Assembly: GCA_964433135.1 (NCBI GenBank)
Contig: CAYSQW010000002.1
Coordinates: forward strand, 1-64,000
Direction of reading: 5' to 3'
DNA from: CAYSQW01 sp964433135
GTDB taxonomy: Bacteria > Acidobacteriota > Aminicenantia > Aminicenantales > Aminicenantaceae
Length of the DNA: 64,000 bases
Numbering within the stretch: the stretch's first letter is position 1; each line of letters starts with the position of its first letter. The notes below the pieces were generated by a model. It saw only the letters and a program-made list of their open reading frames with translations, searched no databases and was not told where the DNA came from. The position numbers and the translations under genes were made by a program. Of this stretch, positions 51,676 to 60,455 are shown in pieces.

Positions 51676-52587
51676 ATGAAAATAAAAAATCATCCTTTTT
51701 GGCGAACTCTCATAATCATGGGGTTTTGCATAGGGCTTATCCCGGCCGGGATCGTTTTTGGGAAAAGCGATGCGGTGGAACTGAAGCGGCTCCTTCCTGA
51801 GCTGTCCGCATGGAAATTGACGGAAGCTCCTTCCACTTATCGAACGGAAAATCTATTTGAATATATCAACGGCGCCGCCGAAATTTATATCTCCTATGAA
51901 TTCGAAGAACTCCTGGTTGCGAATTTCAAACTGGAAGGGACGGAAACGGAAATGTCGATTGAAATTTATGACATGGGTTCGCCGGAAAACGCTTTTGGTA
52001 TCTACAGCGCTGAGCGATATCCCGAAAATAAGTTCATTTCCTTGGGAACACAGGGATATATCGAGTCCGGAGCCTTGAATTTCCTGGCATCCCGTTTCTA
52101 CATCAAACTGTTGTGCTTTGAGGGCGGTGATGATTCGGATGCACATCTCAAACGTTTCGGAGAGGGGATGGTGCATAAGATCGACGGCGAAATGGGATTT
52201 CCGGAGATCTTGAAAGTATTTCCCAGGTCAAACCGGATCGACAATTCGGAAAAGTATTTCCTGCGCAATTTCATGGGCTACGGTTTTTTTCACGACGGAT
52301 ATTCAGCGGACTATCGATTGGGCGATATGGAGTTCGTTTGCATCCTGGTCATCGGAAAGGATGACAACGATGCGAAAAAGATGCTGAAAGCATACGTGGA
52401 AGCCAAATCAGCCGACGCACTGGAAAATCTTTCCGATGCCTATCACATCCGGGACCGCTACTACCATAATATCTACCTGGCACGGATTAATCATTATTTG
52501 TGCGGGGTCATGAAAATAAAAGACGAACACACCGAAGACGGCCGCCGTTATCTCGAGGAGATGATGGGAAAACTTAAAAAGAAATGA
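51676..52587 (+). CDS. DUF6599-like exported protein (second copy)
   Basis: A 303-aa protein with a signal peptide (IIMGFCIGLIPAGIVFG). It shares with the 16483-17415 protein the LL-P...W opening, YINGAAEIY, SIEIYDMGSPENAFGIYS, an A-LNFL/YYLNFW strand, and KYFLRNFMGYGFF/KYFRGHLGLF. Function is unknown; both are predicted envelope proteins. The GTG three bases upstream is an alternative start, but AGGAG is better spaced to the ATG. It stands alone between the DUF362 operon (divergent) and the phosphorelay operon (convergent). Confidence 0.68.
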   Translation: MKIKNHPFWRTLIIMGFCIGLIPAGIVFGKSDAVELKRLLPELSAWKLTEAPSTYRTENLFEYINGAAEIYISYEFEELLVANFKLEGTETEMSIEIYDMGSPENAFGIYSAERYPENKFISLGTQGYIESGALNFLASRFYIKLLCFEGGDDSDAHLKRFGEGMVHKIDGEMGFPEILKVFPRSNRIDNSEKYFLRNFMGYGFFHDGYSADYRLGDMEFVCILVIGKDDNDAKKMLKAYVEAKSADALENLSDAYHIRDRYYHNIYLARINHYLCGVMKIKDEHTEDGRRYLEEMMGKLKKK

Positions 52588-52640
52588 CGTGTCGCACGCC
52601 GCTTGAAAATGGGCGTCTTCCAATGTGACTCAGCCGGTAT

Positions 52641-52985
52641 TCATTTTTCAAGGAATCGCTGCAGACGTTTGAATTCATCGATCAATCGGTTCGTATAATC
52701 CCGGGCGCTGGAGAGATCGGCTTCCTTTCCCGCCGTTTCGAGGTGGGATGCCATCTCCTGTAATCCGGTGAGGCCGAGATTGGCGGATCCTCCCTTAAGG
52801 CTGTGACCGAGCTTGCTGATCTCGCCGAAATCCTTCCGCTCCACCGCGGAATCCAGCAGGCTCTGTTTTTCGAGGAAATCTTTTTGAAAGATGTCGAGGA
52901 GTTCGTTCAGAAAATTCCGGTCCCCGTCCAGGCGCTTGAGAGCGGAGGGGTAATCGATCGGCGGATTGCTTTTCATACTGTTCAT
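52641..52985 (-). CDS. Histidine phosphotransfer (Hpt) protein
   Basis: A 114-aa four-helix Hpt domain. The phospho-accepting histidine is H61 in KLGHSLKGGSANLGL. It should relay phosphate between the receiver domains of the hybrid kinase and the response regulators encoded just upstream. Last gene of the four-gene operon, 20 nt after the GGDEF regulator. Confidence 0.92.
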   Translation of the reverse strand: MNSMKSNPPIDYPSALKRLDGDRNFLNELLDIFQKDFLEKQSLLDSAVERKDFGEISKLGHSLKGGSANLGLTGLQEMASHLETAGKEADLSSARDYTNRLIDEFKRLQRFLEK

Positions 52986-53005
52986 TTCAGTCTCCGTTTC
53001 CCGAA

Positions 53006-53923
53006 TTAGACATGTTCTCTCGAATGGACGACGACACGGTTTCGACCTGTCGTCTTGGCCTGATACAGAGCCAGATCTCCGAATGCGATCAGGTCATCCG
53101 CCGAGAGATCGGATCTTTGATCCGATACGGCGCATCCTAAACTGAGAGTTACTTTTATATTATGGCCTTTATATGCGATTCTTTCTGATTCTACGGATGA
53201 TCGGATTCTCTCCGCGATGCCTCCGATATTTTCTGACGTGGCCTTAGGAATCACGATCAAAAATTCATCGCCTCCATAACGTCCGATCTCGTCGTAGGGC
53301 CGAAGCAGACTTTTCAATCGGGATGCGAATTCACGCATGACGGTATCTCCGGCCTGATGACCCAAGGTGTCATTGATCTCCTTGAAATTATCGATGTCCA
53401 GCATGAGTATCCCTACGGAATTGTTTTCGCGTTGAGATCTGTAGAGCTCTTTTTTGAGCTGCCCGATGATGGCGTTTCGGTTGAATATTCCCGTCAAGCC
53501 GTCAATCTCGGCCAGGACTTTGAGTTTGCGGCGGGACTCTTCCAATTCGTTCTGCATCGTGATGACGCGCTGTCCGGTGGCAAGGCGTGCATTCAGTTCC
53601 CATGGATGATAGGGCTTGGTGATATAGTCGTCTATTTCAGCGGAAAAACCATGCTGCATGTCGTCATGACTCTGCTTGGCGGATAAAAGGATAATATACG
53701 TGTAATGATTAAGGTCCTCATTCCTTATTTTTCGGCATAGCTCGATCCCGCTTATGATCGGCATCATCCAGTCGAGGATTGCGAGTTGGATTCGATGTTT
53801 TTTTATGGCTTCCCAAGCGGCCCGACCGTCATGAGTGACGATGACTTCATAACCCCATTTAGAAAGATCGCGTTCGAGAATTTTGCATGACACCTTGTCG
53901 TCGTCCGCGATCAAGAGTTTCAT
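53006..53923 (-). CDS. Response regulator with active GGDEF domain (PleD/WspR-like)
   Basis: A 305-aa protein: receiver domain (acidic pocket ADDD, phospho-acceptor D51 in LDWMMP, switch Lys in KPYHP) and GGDEF domain with intact GGDEF (217-221) and an I-site R208-P-Y-D211 five residues upstream. Phosphorylation by the adjacent hybrid kinase would control c-di-GMP synthesis with feedback inhibition. Start moved 16 codons in, to MKLLIADDD, the conserved receiver start; the kinase stop (53937) lies 13 nt before this ATG. Ribosome site AAAGGA is close to the start. Confidence 0.92.
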   Translation of the reverse strand: MKLLIADDDKVSCKILERDLSKWGYEVIVTHDGRAAWEAIKKHRIQLAILDWMMPIISGIELCRKIRNEDLNHYTYIILLSAKQSHDDMQHGFSAEIDDYITKPYHPWELNARLATGQRVITMQNELEESRRKLKVLAEIDGLTGIFNRNAIIGQLKKELYRSQRENNSVGILMLDIDNFKEINDTLGHQAGDTVMREFASRLKSLLRPYDEIGRYGGDEFLIVIPKATSENIGGIAERIRSSVESERIAYKGHNIKVTLSLGCAVSDQRSDLSADDLIAFGDLALYQAKTTGRNRVVVHSREHV

Positions 53924-53936
53924 TCCTTTTCGCAAC

Positions 53937-56900
53937 CTAAACTCCTGATGGGGGGGAGGTGCGCATGACATCCCGTTTCTTGTTTTTACCGATGTTTTTT
54001 TCGATTGATCCGATAAGGATGTCCGGTTTGATGGGCTTGGATACGTAATCGTCCATCCCGTTTTTCAAACACCTGTCCCGGTCGCCCTCCATGGCGTGGG
54101 CCGTCAGAGCGATAATCGGAGTATGACTGCTGCTGTTCTTTTCCTTTTCTCGGATCAGCCGGGTTGCTTCATATCCGTCCATGTTGGGCATTTGCACATC
54201 CATCAGAATGATATCGAAGGTTCCTTTTTCCCAGGCGTTAAGCGCCTGCTCGCCGTCGGAAACCGAGGTGACGCGGTGTCCGTTCTTTTGAAGAAGATGA
54301 TACACGAGTTTTCGATTTACGATATTGTCCTCGGCGACCAGAATATTAAAGGATTGAAAAACCCTTGGTTTTTTAGGTTTAGCCGCGGCGGGCTCTTCCT
54401 CCTCTTTAATTCCGGCCGGCATGAAGAGTCGGTTGATGATTTTATGAAGCCGGGACCGGGTTATCGGTTTTTCAAGAAACAGCTCGACTCCAAGTTTTTC
54501 CCAAGGCTTCGAATCACTCTTTAAAGAAGCGTCGTTGAGCATAAGTACTGAGCGTTTCGCCAGCGAGGGATCCTGGCGCATTTCATCCTGAAGGATAAAG
54601 GTCCCCAATCCCGGCAGATAGCCGTCGATGAGAACCAGTGCGAAAGGCAGTCCCGAATTCTTTGATTTATCGAACAATGAAATCGCCTGTTCGGCATTGG
54701 ATGTGAATTGCGGGGAGAAATTGAGTCGAAGCATAGCCTCTTTCAACATCGCCTGAACTTGAAGATTGTCATCAACAATCAGCATGGGAAGCCGCTTGAA
54801 ATCGGGCTTGACAGCGGCTCCGGAATTTCCGGCGGGATCATGATATTTAGCGGCGTGGATCGTGAAGTGAAAACGGCTTCCCTTTCCCTCCCAGCTTTCC
54901 ACCCAGATGCGGCCGCCCATCAGTTCGACCAGCTGTTTGCAGATGGACAATCCTAATCCGGTTCCGCCGTATTTGCGGGTAACCGATCCGTCCGCCTGAG
55001 AAAAAACGCCGAAGATACTCTGCTGTTTTTCCAGGTCGATTCCGATCCCCGTATCTTCAATCAGGAAATGGAGCCGAACCTCATCCGATTTGGATGGGTT
55101 CTCTTCATCGATGGCGATACGAATATAGCCGTGTTTGGTGAATTTAACGGCATTGCTGAGGAGATTGGTAAGGATTTGTTTTAAGCGGGAGAAATCACCC
55201 ATAATATCGTATTCGATTTCCGGAGAGATATCCACAATGAATTCGAGTTTTTTCTTATGAGCGGTCAGACTGAGGGGATTGATGGAGTCGAGAACAAAGC
55301 GTTCCAGATCGATGCGCTTGGTTTCCAGGACCAGCTTTCTGGCCTCAGCTTTGGAAAAATCCAGAATATCGTTGATCAGCGTCATCATGGCCTGTGCGGA
55401 TGTCTTGATTCCCTTGATATACTCGTGTTGTTCCGCATTCAGATCGGTGCCGAGGACGAGATCGGACATGCCGAGGATACCGTTCATCGGAGTGCGGATC
55501 TCATGGCTCATATTGGCAAGAAATTCACTTTTGGCTTTTTCTACGCCTTCGGCTTTTTTGCGCGCCGTAACCAGTTCCGTAACATCGGTTAGATCGATAA
55601 TAAAACCGGAAAAACTACCTTCGTCGGTGATAGGTTTCAGGCGCATGATGAATTCCATGTTCTCAAACGTCAGCTGTTTCTCGATGGAAGAGGCGTCCGG
55701 CCGGAGACGGAGCTGTTCCATGCCGTCAAGGATCGTGCACGTGGGGAATTTGTGTCCGAAATCAGAGAGTTGTTTGCCTACCACATCATCCCTTTCCTTT
55801 TTGATCAAGTTAAGAAAATAATCATTAATCTCGATGATGAATCCCTTGCCGTCGGTAAGCAGAATTCCTTTTTCCAGACTGGATATGATGGTCGTCAGCT
55901 TCCGTGCCTCCCGTGTGAGAAGGTCACGGCTGCGTTTTCTCTCAGTGATGTCGTAGAGAACGCCTTCGACGCCGTAGCCCTTCTTTTCGTCTTTATCGAT
56001 CCACCGGTTAGCGGTTACCGAAACGTCTCTCGTGGAATTATCTTTGGTGACAAGCCTGAGTTCATAGCCGCGGATAAATCCTTTTTCATACAGGAGCCTC
56101 CTGAATTCTTTGCGGTCGCTGGGATTCTGAAAAAAATCAGTTACCGGGCGGCCGATGACTTCATCGGGATAGTAGCCTGCGCGATTTTTTATCGACGGAC
56201 TGATCTCCTCGATGACGCCTTCTTTGTTGCAGCGAAAATAGATGTCCTGAAAAGATTCGAAAATGGAACGATATCGATTTTCAGACTTCGCCAAGGCTTG
56301 ATGGGTGGCTTTGATATCGGAAATGTCCATGAAGCTTTCAATGAGATGTGGGCGTCCATTGATCGGCGTCACGGCCACTCTCTTCAAGATCGGGATTCTT
56401 TCGCCGTCTGCGGTGATCAATGACCTCTCGGAACGGTCGAGTGAGTCGTTTAAATCGGTGATCGGGCACTTGCCTTTTTCAGTGGGGCAGAGGAAATAAT
56501 GACATTCATGCCCGATGACTTGATCGCGTGTTCTCCTCATCATTTTCAAGGCGGCGGGATTTGCCGTGACGATGCGGTGGGTCTCGGATTCGATCACGAC
56601 GACTCCGATCAACAGGCTGTCCAGCACAGTGTTAAGGTGGTGTTCACTTTCGCGCAGATGCTTTTCCATCTGCTTGCGTTCTGTGATATCGGAGAAGAGG
56701 ATATAAGCGCCTAGAATCGTTTCATCCACTCGGATCGGAACGGTTTTCAGCAGAACATCGTGTCCGGAGCCGTTCTTGCTTCGGAGTCGGCATTCCATCT
56801 CTATCGAGTCGCCTTCGACGGCCTGACGGAAAAGCGACGTCGGATCTGTTTCATCGGAAAATTCTACGGTCCGGGGCAATGGATATCGGGAATTGAGATC

Positions 56901-57032
56901 AATCGAGGAATATCCGAATTGCCTTATGAATTCATGATTTACCCTCAGGACCTGAAGAGAACAGTCGATGACCAAAGCGCTCTCAGAGGTGTTTTCGAAC
57001 AGGGAGTCGAGGAAAGCTTTCGTCGTCTTCAT
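53937..57032 (-). CDS. Multi-PAS hybrid sensor histidine kinase
   Basis: A 1031-aa soluble hybrid kinase with no membrane segment: four PAS domains (about 10-120, 128-240, 248-370, 375-490, three with ITERK/DISDI-type PAC ends), HisKA with phospho-accepting H510 (FLANMSHEIRTPMNG), HATPase (NLLSNAVKF, DTGIGI, GGTGLGLSICKQL), then two receivers (D803 in LIDGYLPG; D945 in LMDVQMPNMDGYEAT). The second PAS holds a cysteine-histidine motif (GHECHYFLCPTEKGKCP), often found in PAS domains and possibly redox or metal sensing. It lies between two response regulators and upstream of an Hpt gene, so a multistep phosphorelay is inferred. Confidence 0.94.
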   Translation of the reverse strand: MKTTKAFLDSLFENTSESALVIDCSLQVLRVNHEFIRQFGYSSIDLNSRYPLPRTVEFSDETDPTSLFRQAVEGDSIEMECRLRSKNGSGHDVLLKTVPIRVDETILGAYILFSDITERKQMEKHLRESEHHLNTVLDSLLIGVVVIESETHRIVTANPAALKMMRRTRDQVIGHECHYFLCPTEKGKCPITDLNDSLDRSERSLITADGERIPILKRVAVTPINGRPHLIESFMDISDIKATHQALAKSENRYRSIFESFQDIYFRCNKEGVIEEISPSIKNRAGYYPDEVIGRPVTDFFQNPSDRKEFRRLLYEKGFIRGYELRLVTKDNSTRDVSVTANRWIDKDEKKGYGVEGVLYDITERKRSRDLLTREARKLTTIISSLEKGILLTDGKGFIIEINDYFLNLIKKERDDVVGKQLSDFGHKFPTCTILDGMEQLRLRPDASSIEKQLTFENMEFIMRLKPITDEGSFSGFIIDLTDVTELVTARKKAEGVEKAKSEFLANMSHEIRTPMNGILGMSDLVLGTDLNAEQHEYIKGIKTSAQAMMTLINDILDFSKAEARKLVLETKRIDLERFVLDSINPLSLTAHKKKLEFIVDISPEIEYDIMGDFSRLKQILTNLLSNAVKFTKHGYIRIAIDEENPSKSDEVRLHFLIEDTGIGIDLEKQQSIFGVFSQADGSVTRKYGGTGLGLSICKQLVELMGGRIWVESWEGKGSRFHFTIHAAKYHDPAGNSGAAVKPDFKRLPMLIVDDNLQVQAMLKEAMLRLNFSPQFTSNAEQAISLFDKSKNSGLPFALVLIDGYLPGLGTFILQDEMRQDPSLAKRSVLMLNDASLKSDSKPWEKLGVELFLEKPITRSRLHKIINRLFMPAGIKEEEEPAAAKPKKPRVFQSFNILVAEDNIVNRKLVYHLLQKNGHRVTSVSDGEQALNAWEKGTFDIILMDVQMPNMDGYEATRLIREKEKNSSSHTPIIALTAHAMEGDRDRCLKNGMDDYVSKPIKPDILIGSIEKNIGKNKKRDVMRTSPPSGV

Positions 57033-57036
57033 AATG

Positions 57037-57993
57037 TCAACCTTTTATCATGGGAGTGTGTTTTTCCATGGAGCAAGAGGGAAGGATTATGATATTCGGG
57101 GAATTTGTATCCTTTTTTGCTTGCTGAAGAGCTTGGGCGCAGGACCGCAGGCAGGCCGCCGGCGTTATGTCGCTTTCAGCGGAAATCCCCCCGATACCAA
57201 CCTGAAATATATAATTTCCGGTTTCTTCGATTAGCGGGAGTTCTTCGGCGCAATCGAGAATCCAATTTCCGATACGGAGGACGTGTTCGCGGCTGCATCC
57301 CGGTAGGACAACCAGAAGCCCGCTCGGAGTAAAACGGCCGATATGATCATAGCGGCGAAGTTCCGCTTTTACGTTACGAGCCAGTTCGGCCATCTGTTTA
57401 TCAAGAATATTCTTTCCGGATTCGATATCCGTCGGCGCAAAACATACCATGTCTAAATACAGGACGCCGGTGGGATGTCCGCTGCGGAATCCGCGGGCAA
57501 GCTCAGCTTCAAGAATTCGCAGGATCCGATTCCGGCTCCAAAGTTCGGTTTTCGGACATTTATCATCACGATGATTGATTTCATCTTCAAGAAGGATTTT
57601 CCTTTCTCCGTTGCGAAGACGAATCTTCAGTTCATCAGGATCGAAAGGTTTGGTCATGTAATCATCGGCTCCGGTGGCGAGACCGGCGAGGATCTCGTTT
57701 TGGCTGTCTTTTCCGGTCAGCAGGATGATATAGATGTATTTGGGGTTCGGGTTTATGGATTCCTGACGGACTCTTCGGCACAACTCGACGCCGTTGATCC
57801 CGGGCATCTCCCAATCCAAAACCGCCAGACGGACATCTTCGGGGGACGGCTTGCGGTTATGAAGGGTTTTTATGATTTCGTTCCAGGCTTCCTCTCCATT
57901 TCGGGAAACCTGTACGGAATATCCCCAATCGGCGATGGATTTCTCCAGGGCTCTTCGCGAAATGACTTCATCTTCCGCAACCAAAACTTTCAT
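57037..57993 (-). CDS. Response regulator with degenerate GGDEF domain and retained I-site
   Basis: A 318-aa protein: an intact receiver (AEDE, D60 in LDWEMPG, K115 in KPFDP) and a GGDEF-fold domain whose active-site loop reads TPSGL (222-226) instead of GGDEF, so it cannot be a normal cyclase. The inhibitory-site motif R213-R-Y-D216 is preserved exactly five residues upstream, as in c-di-GMP-binding receptors of the PopA type. It could sense c-di-GMP made by its sister regulator. First gene of the operon, 4 nt before the hybrid kinase. Start set at MKVLVAEDE. Confidence 0.85.
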   Translation of the reverse strand: MKVLVAEDEVISRRALEKSIADWGYSVQVSRNGEEAWNEIIKTLHNRKPSPEDVRLAVLDWEMPGINGVELCRRVRQESINPNPKYIYIILLTGKDSQNEILAGLATGADDYMTKPFDPDELKIRLRNGERKILLEDEINHRDDKCPKTELWSRNRILRILEAELARGFRSGHPTGVLYLDMVCFAPTDIESGKNILDKQMAELARNVKAELRRYDHIGRFTPSGLLVVLPGCSREHVLRIGNWILDCAEELPLIEETGNYIFQVGIGGISAESDITPAACLRSCAQALQQAKKDTNSPNIIILPSCSMEKHTPMIKG

Positions 57994-58058
57994 GATTGAA
58001 CTCCGCATTGTGGGATGCTGCCGGGAACTTTTCCTGCTGATTTGCGCATTATGTTACC

Positions 58059-58086
58059 ATTTTATCGATTCCGGATATGGGGTCAA
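58059..58086 (-). promoter_or_regulatory. Promoter of the phosphorelay operon
   Basis: TTGACC (58086-58081), 16-nt spacer, TAAAAT (58064-58059). The leader to the first gene is about 58 nt. The rest of the divergent region up to 58317 shows nothing more than the AI-2E gene promoter. Confidence 0.5.
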
Positions 58087-58271
58087 TCGCCTTTCCCGAT
58101 GAACGCAGGGGTGAGATTGAAGATAAGAAGATCACCCGGAAAGGGGAGGGGCTTCGGCGATGGAGGTTATGGTGCCGGATCCCTGTTTACCCGGACAATC
58201 CTTCCAAGGGACTTTTTTTTCAAGTTTCAGCATCCCCTCGTTTTGAAGCGATCGTTTTTTTGCGTTCATTG

Positions 58272-58301
58272 TTTACGGCTCGGGATCGTATGTTCTATAA
58301 T
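58272..58301 (+). promoter_or_regulatory. Promoter of the AI-2E family transporter gene
   Basis: TTTACG (58272-58277), 18-nt spacer, TATAAT (58296-58301). The expected start near 58308 leaves only about 10 nt of leader. Confidence 0.5.
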
Positions 58302-58317
58302 AATGCGGGGTTCAAAC

Positions 58318-59334
58318 ATGCAGAAAAATAATGTTGCAACCATTTGTCTGGTCATTATCGCAATCTTTATCACGGGCGCTTTTGTACGGATTGCAAAGCC
58401 GGTGCTTCTCCCGCTGTTTTTTGCCATCTTTCTGTCTTTCCTGCTTTCTCCGGTTCTCAACCTCCTTGAGCGATTGAAGATTCCTCAGGTCATTTCCATC
58501 ATCTTCGTTCTGTTGGTCACGTTCCTGCTGCTCTACCTTCTGGGTTCGCTTTTTTATTCCAGCGGAAAAACCGCCGCTGTCGAGTTTCCCAAGTACGGTC
58601 AGCGGATATCCACGATCTTCGAGAGTATCCAAGAGCTTCTCAATCGGCCTGATTGGAATTTCGAAGACTGGGTATCTCATCTTGAATTCAATAAGATCGG
58701 GGGGGTCTTGCTCTCTTCCCTGGGGCCTTTTTTCTCTTTCATGGGCAATTTGTTTCTTATCTTCATCTTCCTGATTTTCATTCTGGCTGGGCGCGGCAGA
58801 TTCGATAAGAAGATCCGTCATGCTTTCAACAAGCGGCAGGCCAATCAGATCACATCGGTATATCAGAAGATCGATCAGGATGTTCAGAAATACCTGGTCA
58901 TCAAAACCGCCGTGAGTTTTGTCACCGGGCTGCTGGCGACGATTGTTCTGGTGTTGTTCGATGTCGATTTCGCGATCCTTTTCGGCTTTGTAACGTTTCT
59001 TTTGAATTTCATCCCCAATATCGGTTCTTTTATCGCCACGTCGTTTCCTGTGGTCATCGCGGCTTTTCAGTTCGAAACCCTCTGGCCTGCGTTCTGGGTG
59101 CTGATTGTTCTGGTTTTGATCCAGCAGCTGATGGGAACTTTTCTGGAACCCCGTTTTATGGGAAAGGGACTTGATTTAAGCCCGTTGTTGGTGCTCTTCT
59201 TCCTTTTCTTCTGGGGATGGCTTTGGGGGATTTCCGGGATGATCATCGCCGTCCCTTTCGCCGCCGTTATCAAGATCGTTTTCAGCAATATTCCGGATAT
59301 GGAATTTATGGCTATCTTGATGAGTAAAGGTTGA
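58318..59334 (+). CDS. AI-2E (PerM/YdiK) family transporter
   Basis: A 338-aa membrane protein of the AI-2 exporter superfamily: an N-terminal pair of helices (CLVIIAIFITGAFVRIAKPV, then FFAIFLSFLLSPVLNLL), a soluble middle region, and C-terminal helices with the family segment FGFVTFLLNFIPNIGSFIAT and LEPRFMGKGLDLSPLLVL. Members include AI-2 exporters and Na+/H+ antiporters; the substrate cannot be told. The start at 58318 with GCGGGG upstream replaces a much longer frame. Converges with the pyrR operon. Confidence 0.9.
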   Translation: MQKNNVATICLVIIAIFITGAFVRIAKPVLLPLFFAIFLSFLLSPVLNLLERLKIPQVISIIFVLLVTFLLLYLLGSLFYSSGKTAAVEFPKYGQRISTIFESIQELLNRPDWNFEDWVSHLEFNKIGGVLLSSLGPFFSFMGNLFLIFIFLIFILAGRGRFDKKIRHAFNKRQANQITSVYQKIDQDVQKYLVIKTAVSFVTGLLATIVLVLFDVDFAILFGFVTFLLNFIPNIGSFIATSFPVVIAAFQFETLWPAFWVLIVLVLIQQLMGTFLEPRFMGKGLDLSPLLVLFFLFFWGWLWGISGMIIAVPFAAVIKIVFSNIPDMEFMAILMSKG

Positions 59335-59362
59335 TCCGCTGTCGAGCGGATAGGGAGGAAGG

Positions 59363-59399
59363 AAAAAAAGCGAAGGCATCCAAACGGGGAGGGGATGCC
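59363..59399 (-). terminator. Terminator of the pyrR-pyrB-pyrC-rnc operon
   Basis: On the minus strand GGCATCC and GGATGCC (59399-59375) form a 7-bp stem, followed shortly by seven Ts (59369-59363). It lies 28 nt after the last gene's stop. Confidence 0.65.
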
Positions 59400-59426
59400 G
59401 TCGCGGTCAACGGCCGCAGTCGATGT

Positions 59427-60074
59427 TCAGAACTTTATCAGACTGTTCGCGTCGGTCGCTCTATCGATCCGACTCAAGCGATCGCACAGCTGATCGAGAT
59501 AATTCCTTCCTTCGAGGTTTTCGGATGAGGCGTATTTGATGGAAAGCACGGCGCGTTCCAGGCAGACCAGCTTTTCTTCCCGGGTGTAAGGATTTTGCTC
59601 CCGGCTGAGGATGATCCCGCGGTCGAATCGACAGTTCTCCATGGATGCAAGAATAAGCTCTCCCCATTTGTTCTTGGGTTTAACGGGATCGTCCGGCATG
59701 AGAATCACGGTTTGTCCTTTTTCGATGGTTTCGCGGGCATATTCCAGTGCCATAAGGGCCTGTCTATCCGAAAGCGACGGATCCTGCTCCGCGATATTCA
59801 TGAGGGGCGTCTCGATGTGATAAACGAGCCAGGCTAAACGCTCATCCCGGAGAGGATCTCCATGAGGATCGAGATGGGGTGCCAGAGAAGACGGTTTCTT
59901 ATCAATAATACGGCGGGCTTGATAGGATTGATGAGACGCCAGGTAAACGCAGTGAGAAGGACAAGGGATGTCTTTTTCACGAAGGCGGCCGCAGCAGAGA
60001 CTGCAGATGCCCTTACCAAGGGCGGGACACTCTCGTTTCGCTTTGCGTTTGCCGCATTTTACACATTTGGCCAT
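59427..60074 (-). CDS. Uncharacterised protein with N-terminal cysteine-rich zinc finger
   Basis: A 215-aa protein of unknown function. Residues 4-42 hold eight cysteines (CVKCGKRKAKREC, then CSLCCGR and CPSHC), likely two zinc sites; the remainder is helical, with no catalytic motif recognised. Similar small Cys-rich entry motifs occur in uncharacterised proteins of several anaerobic phyla. It is the last gene of the pyrimidine/rnc operon, 42 nt after the Mth938-like gene. Confidence 0.65.
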   Translation of the reverse strand: MAKCVKCGKRKAKRECPALGKGICSLCCGRLREKDIPCPSHCVYLASHQSYQARRIIDKKPSSLAPHLDPHGDPLRDERLAWLVYHIETPLMNIAEQDPSLSDRQALMALEYARETIEKGQTVILMPDDPVKPKNKWGELILASMENCRFDRGIILSREQNPYTREEKLVCLERAVLSIKYASSENLEGRNYLDQLCDRLSRIDRATDANSLIKF

Positions 60075-60116
60075 GAGATCTTCATGATAGAAGGTTTTGG
60101 GTCGAAAGGCAATATA

Positions 60117-60455
60117 TCAGCAGGTAAGGTGGAAGGCGGCCGCGGTTTTATTAAGAAGGGAAATCCGGTTGAATTCTTTCACGGCGCGACGGCTTCGGGC
60201 GATCACCAGTCGTGTCGTGATCTGTTGGAAATATTGAGTGACTTCCGGATCGACCTTCATCCGGCCGAAATACCCTGTTCCGATCAAAAACACCTCCGGA
60301 GGCTCGGAAGTCACGGCTTCGATATCCGCGAGCTGAAGCCGATGGCCTTCACGTCGCCTCCAGCCGGCCCGAATATGATCGGGGAAGATGATAAGATCGG
60401 AGGAGTAGATTTTTCCGTCATATACCAGGTGACCGAATCCATACCGCTCAATCAT
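60117..60455 (-). CDS. Mth938-like domain protein (DUF498/DUF598)
   Basis: A 112-aa single-domain protein that matches the Mth938/NDUFAF3 fold family: FGHLVYDGKIYSSDLIIFPD, EVFLIGTGYFGRMKVDPEV. Bacterial members are of unknown function; mitochondrial relatives help assemble complex I. Its start overlaps the rnc stop by 8 nt, so translation is coupled to RNase III. Confidence 0.82.
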   Translation of the reverse strand: MIERYGFGHLVYDGKIYSSDLIIFPDHIRAGWRRREGHRLQLADIEAVTSEPPEVFLIGTGYFGRMKVDPEVTQYFQQITTRLVIARSRRAVKEFNRISLLNKTAAAFHLTC

